This document shows positions 16,258 through 23,992 of a DNA stretch of 60,855 bases, in pieces. Numbering within the stretch: position 1 is the stretch's first letter; every line of letters begins with the position of its first letter. The notes under the pieces were generated by a model. That model saw only the letters and a program-made list of their open reading frames with translations, was not told where the DNA came from and ran no database searches. The position numbers and the translations under genes were made by a program. Source of the stretch: Nitrobacter sp. 62-23 (GTDB lineage Bacteria; Pseudomonadota; Alphaproteobacteria; Rhizobiales; Xanthobacteraceae); NCBI RefSeq assembly GCF_001897285.1, contig NZ_MKSM01000112.1:1-60855 (forward strand). The letters are read 5' to 3'.

Positions 16258-17278
16258 TCGGGCGCTCGATCCCGTTCGGCCCTGGCTCGAGGACGACCGG
16301 GTCGTCGAGATCTGCGCCAACGGCCCCGGCGAAGTCTGGGTCGAGCGCTTCGGTCAGTCGGCGATGGAACGTCATGAAGTGCCAAGTCTGACCGAACATG
16401 CGATCCGCCATCTGGCGGAACGCGTCGCCGGTCATTCCGGCCAGAGCGTCAATGAGGAGCATCCGCTGCTTTCCGCCGCGCTGCCGACAGGGGAGCGGTT
16501 TCAGGGCGTGATGCCGCCCGCGACGACGGCCGGCGGCGCCTTCGCGATCCGCAAGCAGGTCATCAAGGAAATGCGGCTCGACGACTATCGCAAGCTCGGA
16601 TCGTTCGACAAGGTGACGACAGCAAGCGAAGGAGCGCTGTCGGAAACCGACCGGCATCTGTGCGAACATCTCGACGCCGGCCGGATCGAGGAGTTCATCC
16701 GTCTCGCGGTCGTTAACCGCTATTCGATCCTGCTGTCGGGCGGCACAAGCTCGGGCAAGACCACTTTCCTGAACGCGATCCTCAAGGAAGTGCCGGTCGA
16801 CGAGCGCATCATCACCATCGAGGATACGCGCGAAGTCAACCCGATCCAGAAAAACTACCTGCCGCTCGTTGCCTCCAAGGGCGACCAGGGAGAGGCCCGC
16901 GTGACCGTTGAAACGCTGCTGCAGGCCTCCATGCGTTTGCGACCGGACCGCATCTTTCTCGGCGAGATCCGCGGCGCCGAGGCCTATTCGTTCTTGCGCG
17001 CTATCAACACGGGCCATCCGGGCAGCATTACCACCGTACATGCCGACAGTCCGGCGGGCGCGTTCGAGCAGCTCGCGCTCATGGTGATGCAGGCGGGCCT
17101 CGGGCTGCGGCGCGACGAGATCGTCGGCTACATCAAATCGGTGCTGCCGATCGTCATCCAGCAGACCAAGGTTGGCGGCTGGCGCGGCACCTCGGCCATC
17201 TATTTTTCCCGCGTGGCGGAGTGGCGGCAGGAACGGGCAGGGGGGAAAGGCCGCCATGGCGCGCGTCGTCGCCTATAG
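16220..17278 (+). CDS. virB11: VirB11 hexameric T4SS ATPase
   Basis: 352 aa from GTG 16220, inside the end of virB10. The N-terminal domain (residues 1-150) has EDDRVVEICANGPGEVW. The RecA-like domain has Walker A GGTSSGKTT (about residues 174-182), an Asp box IITIEDTREV, Walker B DRIFLGEIRGAEA, and a His box NTGHPGSITTVHADS. All motifs are intact. It is a traffic ATPase that couples VirB4/VirD4 activity to secretion. The C-terminus overlaps virD4 by 23 bases. Confidence 0.95.
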   Translation: MNALARSLTVFIDRALDPVRPWLEDDRVVEICANGPGEVWVERFGQSAMERHEVPSLTEHAIRHLAERVAGHSGQSVNEEHPLLSAALPTGERFQGVMPPATTAGGAFAIRKQVIKEMRLDDYRKLGSFDKVTTASEGALSETDRHLCEHLDAGRIEEFIRLAVVNRYSILLSGGTSSGKTTFLNAILKEVPVDERIITIEDTREVNPIQKNYLPLVASKGDQGEARVTVETLLQASMRLRPDRIFLGEIRGAEAYSFLRAINTGHPGSITTVHADSPAGAFEQLALMVMQAGLGLRRDEIVGYIKSVLPIVIQQTKVGGWRGTSAIYFSRVAEWRQERAGGKGRHGARRRL

Positions 17279-19421
17279 GATCGGCATCGCGATCCTTCTT
17301 CTTCTCGGCTTCTGGCTATTGTGGAGCATGGCCTACGAGGTCGTCGTGGCGCTCCGCTGGGCGCCGACCCGATTTCCCAGCGAAGGTACCAGCCGCTGGG
17401 CTCTCTTCCGGATGCAGAACGCCGATCGCTCGGCGGACTTTTTCCTTGTCGCCTGGCGTCATTTCTATGACCGCCTCATCTTCACGCCAACCCGGGTTGA
17501 GGCGCTCATTCGCGCGGGCTACGCCGCGGCGGCTGTTGTCGCGCTCGGCCTGGGCGGCCTACTGTTCGCCTTCGTCAACCGGCGCCAGATGCCGTACGGT
17601 GCCGCGCGCTTCGGCACGGTGATGGAGGCGGCGAAGCAAGGCCTGACGGCCAGGCAGGGCATCGTGCTCGGAACGCTGGGCGGGGCGACGATCCGCTCCG
17701 ATGAACCCGCGCATATTCTGGTCGTCGGGCCATCACGCTCCGGAAAAGGCACCGGCTTTGTCCTCCCGAACGGTTACTTCTGGCAGGGTTCGGCGGTGTT
17801 CTTCGATCCCAAGCGGGAGAACTTCGGCGCGTTAGCAAATCATCGGGCAACGATGGGCAACAAGGTCTTCATGTTTTCGCCGGGCTCGAATGACACCCAT
17901 CGCTACAACCCGCTGGATTTCGTGCGACGTGACGAGCGCATGGCGACCGACTGCCTGGTCGTCGCTTCCTTCGTGATCCCTGAAAAGGCGGACGATACCT
18001 GGGCCGGGGCAGGGCGGCTCCTGCTGTCTGCCCTGATCGGCTACGTGCTGTCGTCGCCTCTGATTGCTGGTGCTCAGCACATGCGCAGCGTCGCGCGGAT
18101 GACCACGACCGGCAAAGACATTTCATCGGTGCTGCGCGCCATCGTGAGGACCGAACGGCCGCATTTGCCGACATGGGTGGTCGACAGCTTTAACCAGTAT
18201 ATCGCCTTGGAACCTGAGACGCGCAACAGCGCCGTCTTCAATGTCAACATGGCGATGTCGCTGTGGAATAACGGGCTGATCTCCGCAGCGACCGAGACGT
18301 CCGACTTCGATATTCGCGAGTTACGCCGCCAGCCGATGACGATCTTCATCGGCTGCACCATCGCAGAACTCTCGATCTTCCGGCCGCTGATACGAATTCT
18401 GTTCCAGCAGATCCACGATCTTCTGATGGTGAAGATTCCTGGCGACGATGAGCCCCATCAGGTGCTGCTGATGCTCGACGAATTCTACCACGTCGGGCGG
18501 ATGGACTCGTTGATCTCGAAGATCACGATCAGCGCCGGCTACGGCTTCCGCATGGCGATCGTCATGCAAGACATCGCGCAGCTCGACGAGCTCTACGGCC
18601 GCAACACGCGCATCACCACGGTGTCGGGCTCGCAGATCAAGTTGTTCATCCAGATCAACGATCTCGAAACGTCGGAGTTTGTCTCCGAGATGCTGGGCGA
18701 GACGACGCAGATTTACAAAACACCGATCAAGCGGCCGGGGCAGGGCATCTTCGCGCCGCGGGTCTGGGCGCCGCATTACACGCCGCGGCCGCTGCGCAAC
18801 CCGCTTGAGCTTCGAGAAATGTCCGCGCGGCTGTCGATCCTGATGGTCAAGAACTCACGATCGTTCGAATTGACGAAGATTCGGCATTACGTCGACAAGC
18901 CGTATCGCCGGTATTATCAAGCAACGAAGGGGCACCCTCCACAGCTTCCCGCCTTGCGGGCGTGGCAGGACGAAGTGCTGGGCGGCGCCATCAATCCGGC
19001 GCCAGAGGCGGTCGAGGGCGCAGACACCAGTGTCGGGATCACCGCGGCCGCGCCGGCGAAAGTCCGGCAGCTGCGCCGGCCTTCGGCAAAACGCACGCCG
19101 AAGAAGTCACCCGATACCGCCAGGCCATCAGCTCCATTGAACCCCGGGCCGCTTACCATTACAGCGCGGCGCGGGACTCCAAAATCCGAACGCAAGCCGC
19201 TTTCGCTGGGCGAATCCCCGCCATCCACTCCGGGTGATAGCTGCGACGTCCGCGACATTCTTGCGTCCGCCAGCGGGCAACAGGATGAGAACTTCGGAGC
19301 TATGATGAAGACGTTGCATCTCGGGACCCGATCTGGGAGCAATCTGGTGCAAGAGGCCGCCAACACGCTGCTGTCCCTTCACCGGTCGTTTGGGGATGAG
19401 CCGGAGACGGAGGAAGAATGA
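17256..19421 (+). CDS. virD4: VirD4/TraG coupling protein
   Basis: 721 aa from ATG 17256 (GGGGGGAAAGG upstream). Two N-terminal membrane segments precede Walker A VGPSRSGKGTG (about residues 157-167) and Walker B VLLMLDEFYHVG (about residue 404). The sequences FFDPKRENFG and SGSQIKLFIQIND also match the VirD4/TraG family. It brings the relaxase-DNA complex to the channel. The tail from about residue 590 is low-complexity, basic and Pro-rich, and ends in a short helical acidic segment, longer than the minimal family core and perhaps a substrate-recognition tail. It ends the virB operon and overlaps the next start as ATGA. Confidence 0.95.
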   Translation: MARVVAYRIGIAILLLLGFWLLWSMAYEVVVALRWAPTRFPSEGTSRWALFRMQNADRSADFFLVAWRHFYDRLIFTPTRVEALIRAGYAAAAVVALGLGGLLFAFVNRRQMPYGAARFGTVMEAAKQGLTARQGIVLGTLGGATIRSDEPAHILVVGPSRSGKGTGFVLPNGYFWQGSAVFFDPKRENFGALANHRATMGNKVFMFSPGSNDTHRYNPLDFVRRDERMATDCLVVASFVIPEKADDTWAGAGRLLLSALIGYVLSSPLIAGAQHMRSVARMTTTGKDISSVLRAIVRTERPHLPTWVVDSFNQYIALEPETRNSAVFNVNMAMSLWNNGLISAATETSDFDIRELRRQPMTIFIGCTIAELSIFRPLIRILFQQIHDLLMVKIPGDDEPHQVLLMLDEFYHVGRMDSLISKITISAGYGFRMAIVMQDIAQLDELYGRNTRITTVSGSQIKLFIQINDLETSEFVSEMLGETTQIYKTPIKRPGQGIFAPRVWAPHYTPRPLRNPLELREMSARLSILMVKNSRSFELTKIRHYVDKPYRRYYQATKGHPPQLPALRAWQDEVLGGAINPAPEAVEGADTSVGITAAAPAKVRQLRRPSAKRTPKKSPDTARPSAPLNPGPLTITARRGTPKSERKPLSLGESPPSTPGDSCDVRDILASASGQQDENFGAMMKTLHLGTRSGSNLVQEAANTLLSLHRSFGDEPETEEE

Positions 19422-19516
19422 CGTTTCGATTGAGCGCTGATCCAGCAACTGCCGCAGTGACTCTGGAAAAGATGACCTCTGCCCTCAGCGTGAACCGACC
19501 GCTTTTCTTCAGATAA
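19418..19516 (+). pseudogene. 32-codon remnant after virD4
   Basis: ATG 19418 overlaps the virD4 stop as ATGA, the arrangement used for true genes in this operon, but the frame stops after 32 codons at 19516, one base before the convergent ptuB stop. The peptide starts MTFRLSADPATAAVTLEKM. I suspect the beginning of a longer transfer gene cut off when the defence cassette arrived. The N-terminus slightly recalls ribbon-helix-helix proteins, but it is too short to call. It could also be a genuine small protein. Confidence 0.4.
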
Positions 19517-19517
19517 A

Positions 19518-20357
19518 TCAGCTTTCCTCGATCAGTTTGAACCCGCCGTTGCAAAAGTCGTCGCTCGCCGCAAGGCCCCAATAGAGCGCCGCGCGCCACG
19601 CATTCAGATTTCCGCGCTGGCGGCTGCGAGCGGTGTGGTTGAGTTCCGACCGAAGGATGTCTGCACCGGCAGCAAAGTTGCGCCGAAAGGTGTCCTTGGA
19701 TTCGACCAGCTCGACTGCGGCACTTCCCGCGTACAACGACCCGAGTTCGAGCAATTCAAAGTGTTGCTGAGCTCTGGCTATGCGTGCTGCCGGCACACCG
19801 GCGACCTGTTCGATGGAAAAGCTCACCTGCACCGTGTTGGTAATATCGATTGCTGCACGGAGAATGCGGTGCGAACTCCAATCGTCAAAATACGGATGAA
19901 ATGTCTGCTCGGCGTGCGTGCGAGGCGCATGTGCTAGCTTGACCTTGTTACAATCCGAACAGCTCGGCACAAGATTGGCCGGAAACACGGCAAACTCGGG
20001 ATACTCCGATTGCGACAGATAGTGATCGAGCGTTTTGACATCTCGCGCGCCACAGAGCGGGCAACGTCGATATTTCGCGCCTGCCCGCAGGCGGTCGTAG
20101 ACCGGGCGGCCTTTGCCACGGACGAGAACGCGATCGTAGACGTTCGAAAGATCCTCTTTGCTGACGCCGTCCGGGTCCTCAGCCATCAGTCGGAATAGCT
20201 CTGCGCGGACCGCCAAGTCCAGATATTCGGTCGCACGCTCGCTGATCCGCTCGGACAGGGCGAGAAGAGCGCTTCGAAGCTCCGGGTTACGGGTGCGCGC
20301 CGCCGACTCGCGAAACACCGCCTCTGCATCATCAGTTGGACATGAAATCGCAATCAC
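19518..20357 (-). CDS. ptuB: Septu-type HNH endonuclease PtuB (retron Ec78-like)
   Basis: 279 aa from GTG 20357, 3 bases after the ptuA stop. A helical N-terminus is followed by an HNH zinc-finger nuclease core: CPLC at residues 99-102, LDHYLSQSEYPEFAVFPANL with the catalytic-type D111-H112 and the N of the NL turn, and SCSDCNKVK with C133 and C136. The DHY...NL..SC..CN..K spacing is that of PtuB effectors. PtuB forms a complex with the PtuA ATPase and cleaves nucleic acid when phage infection is sensed. A long C-terminal helical part (residues 150-279) is not assigned. Confidence 0.85.
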   Translation of the reverse strand: MIAISCPTDDAEAVFRESAARTRNPELRSALLALSERISERATEYLDLAVRAELFRLMAEDPDGVSKEDLSNVYDRVLVRGKGRPVYDRLRAGAKYRRCPLCGARDVKTLDHYLSQSEYPEFAVFPANLVPSCSDCNKVKLAHAPRTHAEQTFHPYFDDWSSHRILRAAIDITNTVQVSFSIEQVAGVPAARIARAQQHFELLELGSLYAGSAAVELVESKDTFRRNFAAGADILRSELNHTARSRQRGNLNAWRAALYWGLAASDDFCNGGFKLIEES

Positions 20358-20360
20358 GGC

Positions 20361-21875
20361 TCAGCGCTCCTCCCAGAGCGCCCGCACTAGCGCGCGGCCC
20401 TCAGCACCCAAATGGCCCTCAAACGCCGCCAGTGCCTGGTCGAAAGTGTTTGATCTTGAAACGACATCCGAGATCAGCGCGTGATATCCGCTCTCAGTGA
20501 ATTCGACCCGAAAAATTTCGCGTGTCAGCAACCCGACATTCTCAGCAAAGGTTTCGACCTCAGGGCGCTCGATCTCAACACTTGCTCCATCGCGGAAAAA
20601 CAGCGACACGCAATTGCTGGGGACTTCCTGAACAATGACGGGTGAGTGAGTGGCCAGAATGGCAACGCCGTTGCGTTGCGCCAGCAAACCCGAGAGCGCG
20701 CGGACGAACGATGCGGCGAGAGGAGGATGAAGATGGGCTTCAGGCTCGTCGATCAGAACCAGCGTTCCCTCGCTGACCAGTTCGACCAACCGCGTCATCG
20801 TGAGCAAGACAATCTTGTGGCCGGAACTTGCCTCGTCAAACAATTGAACTGCAGTGTCCTCGAAGTCGTCTTGCGGCAAGTCGGCAAGTCGTTCCAATCG
20901 CAGCGCGGCAAAAAGCGGATCGCCTTCCAGGACGCGCATGGCAGAGCGCCATCGCGGCTTTCGCGAGCTGCGCAGGCATTTGAGAGTACTCGCGACAAAG
21001 TCGGCGCGCAGATCGGCTGTCGTCTTATTTCGCGCCTCGCGCCTGCCGCTCTTCAAACGCACGTTCTTCTTCAGGCCGATATAGGCGTATTGCAGACCTG
21101 TGGCCGTCCCGTCGTTCGGAATCGCGGGGTCAAATTCATCGAAAGCGCTGAAAGCAACGGTGACAAGATTTGCGAAGCCTTCCTCGCCGCTGAGCTCATC
21201 GTCATCAGTGATGAAGGTCAGGCGTCCGAGTGATCGCTTCCGGCCGACACGCAGCAGGGTACTGATCGAACGAAGGAGTGTCGTCTTTCCAACGCCGTTG
21301 CGGCCGATGATGGCATGAATATTTGTCGGCGGAACCGCGTTGGGGGTCACCTGAACCTCGATGACGGCATCATCCGATTCCGGGAACTTGTAGCGAAAAT
21401 GGAACGGCGTCAGCATCGCTTGCTCGTGCGCAATGGTTCTGAGCTTGGTCAATTCTCGCGCAGAAACAGAGCGCAGAAGCGACGTCTCGAACGCGGCTTC
21501 GTTCTGGAAGGCGGCAAAAATGTCATCATTCCAGACCACGTCCTGCAGTGCTTCCAAGATCGCGATGCGATCCTCTTCATCGACCGCAATCAGATTTTCG
21601 TAATATTCTTGGCTTTGTCCAAGCGACGCATATTCCTGTCCGAGGGCGACGAAGCCGTCTTCGATCTGGGTGTACCCGTGGCTCATGCTACGCCGCATGA
21701 TTTTGACGGCCCCGATGTCGTGACGGGTGCCGTCGCCGTCAAGGTAGACGAGCGAGAACGCCGTTTTATACGAATAGTCGTCCCAATTATCGGCGACGAG
21801 AAAGCATTGCCGACCGCCAGCAATGTCGCGCTCCGCGCGAGAACTGCGCGAATACGGTATGACCGTGAACTGCAA
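20361..21875 (-). CDS. ptuA: Septu-type AAA/ABC-like ATPase PtuA (retron Ec78-like)
   Basis: 504 aa from TTG 21875; CGGAGATC precedes it and no better start is seen. Walker A GRNGVGKTT is at residues 191-199, an SSGHK signature at 350-354, Walker B LVLIDEPEAHLHPP at 372-385, and the H-loop LATHSP with H410. The SSGHK..LLTMTRLVELV...LIDEPEAHLHPP run and the N-terminal ADNWDDYSYKTAF motif are characteristic of the PtuA subgroup that accompanies retron Ec78. Coupled to an HNH partner, it should restrain or trigger the nuclease. In the Ec78 system a reverse transcriptase and msDNA are present; none is encoded here, so this looks like the stand-alone Septu form. Confidence 0.88.
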   Translation of the reverse strand: MQFTVIPYSRSSRAERDIAGGRQCFLVADNWDDYSYKTAFSLVYLDGDGTRHDIGAVKIMRRSMSHGYTQIEDGFVALGQEYASLGQSQEYYENLIAVDEEDRIAILEALQDVVWNDDIFAAFQNEAAFETSLLRSVSARELTKLRTIAHEQAMLTPFHFRYKFPESDDAVIEVQVTPNAVPPTNIHAIIGRNGVGKTTLLRSISTLLRVGRKRSLGRLTFITDDDELSGEEGFANLVTVAFSAFDEFDPAIPNDGTATGLQYAYIGLKKNVRLKSGRREARNKTTADLRADFVASTLKCLRSSRKPRWRSAMRVLEGDPLFAALRLERLADLPQDDFEDTAVQLFDEASSGHKIVLLTMTRLVELVSEGTLVLIDEPEAHLHPPLAASFVRALSGLLAQRNGVAILATHSPVIVQEVPSNCVSLFFRDGASVEIERPEVETFAENVGLLTREIFRVEFTESGYHALISDVVSRSNTFDQALAAFEGHLGAEGRALVRALWEER

Positions 21876-22448
21876 AGGGGATCTCCGAGGGGCGGTGCAG
21901 GTTGTCGAATAAAATTGATACGTGCTTTGTGGCGCTCACGCTAGCGTCAGACCTCTCGTGTGGCGGACAACCGCTCCCGGCCTTGCGGGATTTATGGGGA
22001 GGATGAGGACGGGATGATTCCAGAGAAATGGTGCGCCGCAAGGCAAGACCCAAGGAGCCATTTAACTGGACCTAACGTTCGACATTGCCAGCCATCTGGT
22101 TGCACGGCGGCTTGTGGCAACTCCGACATAGCGAATTAGAAAGAAAGGGTGACGCCCCCAATTAAGCGATGCAGGCATGGCGACCATGATATTCGTCGTG
22201 AAGCGCAGGATCGCTCTCGCGGCTTTTGGGAAAACATGGAAACCCATCATTATGGAAAATAGGTATGCCACATAGCTGAGATACATAATGAAAATGGATT
22301 CGCATAAGACATCTTATGGAACATTTGGCTCGTTCGGTAGTTCGAATTTTTTGTGCCGTTTGAGTGATTTTGAGGCCGGTCCCATCAATAATGAGTCCGG
22401 TGTTTTCGAAATTGAGTCTGCAGGGTCGTGAACGACGCCGGCAGCATT
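21876..22448. other. Gene-poor junction between the defence cassette and metal region
   Basis: No convincing gene in 573 bases. Base composition is more AT-rich than the flanks, especially 22140-22400. A short palindrome (ATAAGA-CA-TCTTAT) lies near 22302-22315. Open frames on the minus strand here (for example 22062-22286) have no recognisable family or good ribosome site. The stretch should include the ptuA promoter just right of 21875 and may hold an old insertion boundary. Confidence 0.3.
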
Positions 22449-23147
22449 TCATCCTGGCTGAAAGCGACGACCTGCTTTGACGTGCGATGGTGCTGGCGTC
22501 CACGTACGGTGTTCGAGCCGATCGCATCGCGCAGTTTCGTTTCGAGTTCGACCAGCAGCACGAAGAAGCTCGATCCGACTCACGAAGCCTTCGCCCGTCG
22601 CGACGACGTCCTGCCCGCCCGAATGAGGATGTCCGATGATCGGCAATGGCAGTTGCCGCGATCCCTTCCCGATGGCCGCAACGAAACGATGTCCGTCCCA
22701 TCGAAAGAAACGGTCCGACTTCCCTCCGGTCACCATCAGACCGACGGCCCCGCCGTCCTCGAACATCCTCAGATCGCGCGCGCGCACGCTGAAGACGAGC
22801 CGGTGTCGGCCACGTGATTCCAGGTACACTTCGTGCAGACACCCGCCGCCATTGCAAACGGCGGCGCGGTTCGCGCAGGCAAAGTCTTCAAAGTGCAGCG
22901 ATACGAAGCGTAGGCCTCCCGCCTCGATCGAGACCGAGAAGTAATGCCCCGCAGCCGCCGCGCTGCCGCACGCGCTTTCGCGCGCGAAAATCCCCCGTCG
23001 TATATCGGCCGGAAGTCCCTCAATATGCTCGGATGCCCACGGGTTCTCAGTGGCGAAGCTGCCGCGAGCGGTCGACTGCCCGCATGTCAGCAGCGAGCCG
23101 AGCAGCAGCAGCGCACCCGCCAGCGAAATTCGTCGAGGCGCTTTCAC
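22449..23147 (-). CDS. Exported protein of the metal region
   Basis: 232 aa from GTG 23147 with AAGGAGGATC upstream; the start overlaps the PilZ gene stop as GTGA. A signal or lipoprotein-like N-terminus (SLAGALLLLGSLLTCGQ) is followed by a mature part with many Cys (RESACGSAA, FEDFACANRAAVCNGGGCLHEVYL) and a beta-strand-rich VRARDLRMFEDGGAVGLMVTGG segment. The last 25-30 residues are Arg-rich and out of character, so the C-terminus may be frameshifted. I do not recognise the family. Last gene of the long leftward metal operon. Confidence 0.6.
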   Translation of the reverse strand: MKAPRRISLAGALLLLGSLLTCGQSTARGSFATENPWASEHIEGLPADIRRGIFARESACGSAAAAGHYFSVSIEAGGLRFVSLHFEDFACANRAAVCNGGGCLHEVYLESRGRHRLVFSVRARDLRMFEDGGAVGLMVTGGKSDRFFRWDGHRFVAAIGKGSRQLPLPIIGHPHSGGQDVVATGEGFVSRIELLRAAGRTRNETARCDRLEHRTWTPAPSHVKAGRRFQPG

Positions 23148-23428
23148 GGAACGATCCTCCTTTTTTGCTTCGGTGCGCCGTCGTCGGTTCGATCGAAGCG
23201 GCCCCCGATGCGGCGTTCGGAGGCCCAGATGAGTCGACAGGATCGCGAGATATCTTCCGAAGGGATTACCAGGATGAAATGGTGCGGAATGCCGAGCGGA
23301 CTCTCCACTTCGAGCAGTGCGCCGGAGGCCGTCAGGTTTCGGACGGTGCAATCGATGGCCGCGCCGCCGAACGAGATCATTCCGGCCTTCAAAACGCGCG
23401 TTCGCCGCAGTTTTCGCTTGTCTTCCAT
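23144..23428 (-). CDS. PilZ-domain protein
   Basis: 94 aa from ATG 23428 with GGTGGGAGG upstream. The sequence has an N-terminal basic RKLRRTRV (the RxxxR half of a c-di-GMP site) and C-TVRNLTASGALLEV, matching the D/NxSxxG part of PilZ domains, then a beta barrel ending RIGGRFDR. Single-domain PilZ proteins bind c-di-GMP and pass the signal to a partner. It is translationally coupled to the exported protein downstream. Its presence at the end of a metal efflux operon is unusual. Confidence 0.78.
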   Translation of the reverse strand: MEDKRKLRRTRVLKAGMISFGGAAIDCTVRNLTASGALLEVESPLGIPHHFILVIPSEDISRSCRLIWASERRIGGRFDRTDDGAPKQKRRIVP

Positions 23429-23451
23429 GAGGGCCTCCCACCGGGACATGC

Positions 23452-23766
23452 CTAATCGACTTTCTTTTCGGCCGCCTCTCCCTGTTTCACGATGTCCCCC
23501 GTCGTGAAGAGGATGCTCTGAAGTTCGGTCCGCCAGTCCTTGTTGCGGCGCAGGAGGAATTCGAGGTTCATCCCGAAGTGCTTGAATTCTTCCTTTTGTG
23601 CATTCGCCATGATGGCTTTCGCCTCCTTGTCCTTTTCGAGCGACATCCGCTGTTCGTACCAGCCAATAGCTTCGGCCTCCTCTATGAGCGACGTGATCAT
23701 CCGAGCGAATGTGCGCATTTCCTGCGAAAGTTCTTCCGGCGGTTCGTGATATTGATCGAACCCCAT
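23452..23766 (-). CDS. EncFtn-type encapsulated ferritin-like protein
   Basis: 104 aa from ATG 23766 with AAAGGAGATCAA upstream. The sequence follows the EncFtn family of ferroxidases from encapsulin systems: an N-terminal YHEPPEELSQEMR; a first helix with EEAEAIGWYEQR, whose Glu supplies a metal ligand; a second with KEEFKHFGMNLEFLLRR (the E-x-x-H pair); and an ILFTTGDIV end. Such proteins oxidise Fe(II) and load it into the shell. No encapsulin shell gene is in this window, and the C-terminus (AAEKKVD) does not look like a shell-loading peptide. It follows the antiporter gene by 226 bases. Confidence 0.8.
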   Translation of the reverse strand: MGFDQYHEPPEELSQEMRTFARMITSLIEEAEAIGWYEQRMSLEKDKEAKAIMANAQKEEFKHFGMNLEFLLRRNKDWRTELQSILFTTGDIVKQGEAAEKKVD

Positions 23767-23992
23767 TTTGATCTCCTTTTTTTGATCGAGTGAAGAGATT
23801 GATGTCCGTGAAACCCAGTTGTCGCGCAGCGCCGACTCCAGACTATCTGCACCGAAGCTAGTTATAGGATCCACCTGACGGTCCACGCCGATAGGATTCC
23901 TCCATCGGTCATTGTCCGTCTTGCCGCACGATTTTTTAGAACGTTTAGAGCAAATGCTTGCCTCGAGCTTTCTGACGCCTGGTTCCAAGGGA
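23767..23992. other. Intergenic, nothing recognised
   Basis: 226 bases between the antiporter stop and the ferritin-like gene. AAAAAAAGGAGAT just before 23766 is the ribosome site. I saw no clear terminator hairpin or promoter. The open frame from 23766 continues up to 24054, but the residues are not family-like. Confidence 0.3.

Noticed and set aside
19518-22450. Complete retron Ec78
   Set aside because: The PtuA/PtuB effectors fit, but no reverse transcriptase frame (no YADD-type motif) or msr-msd-like structure could be found next to them.
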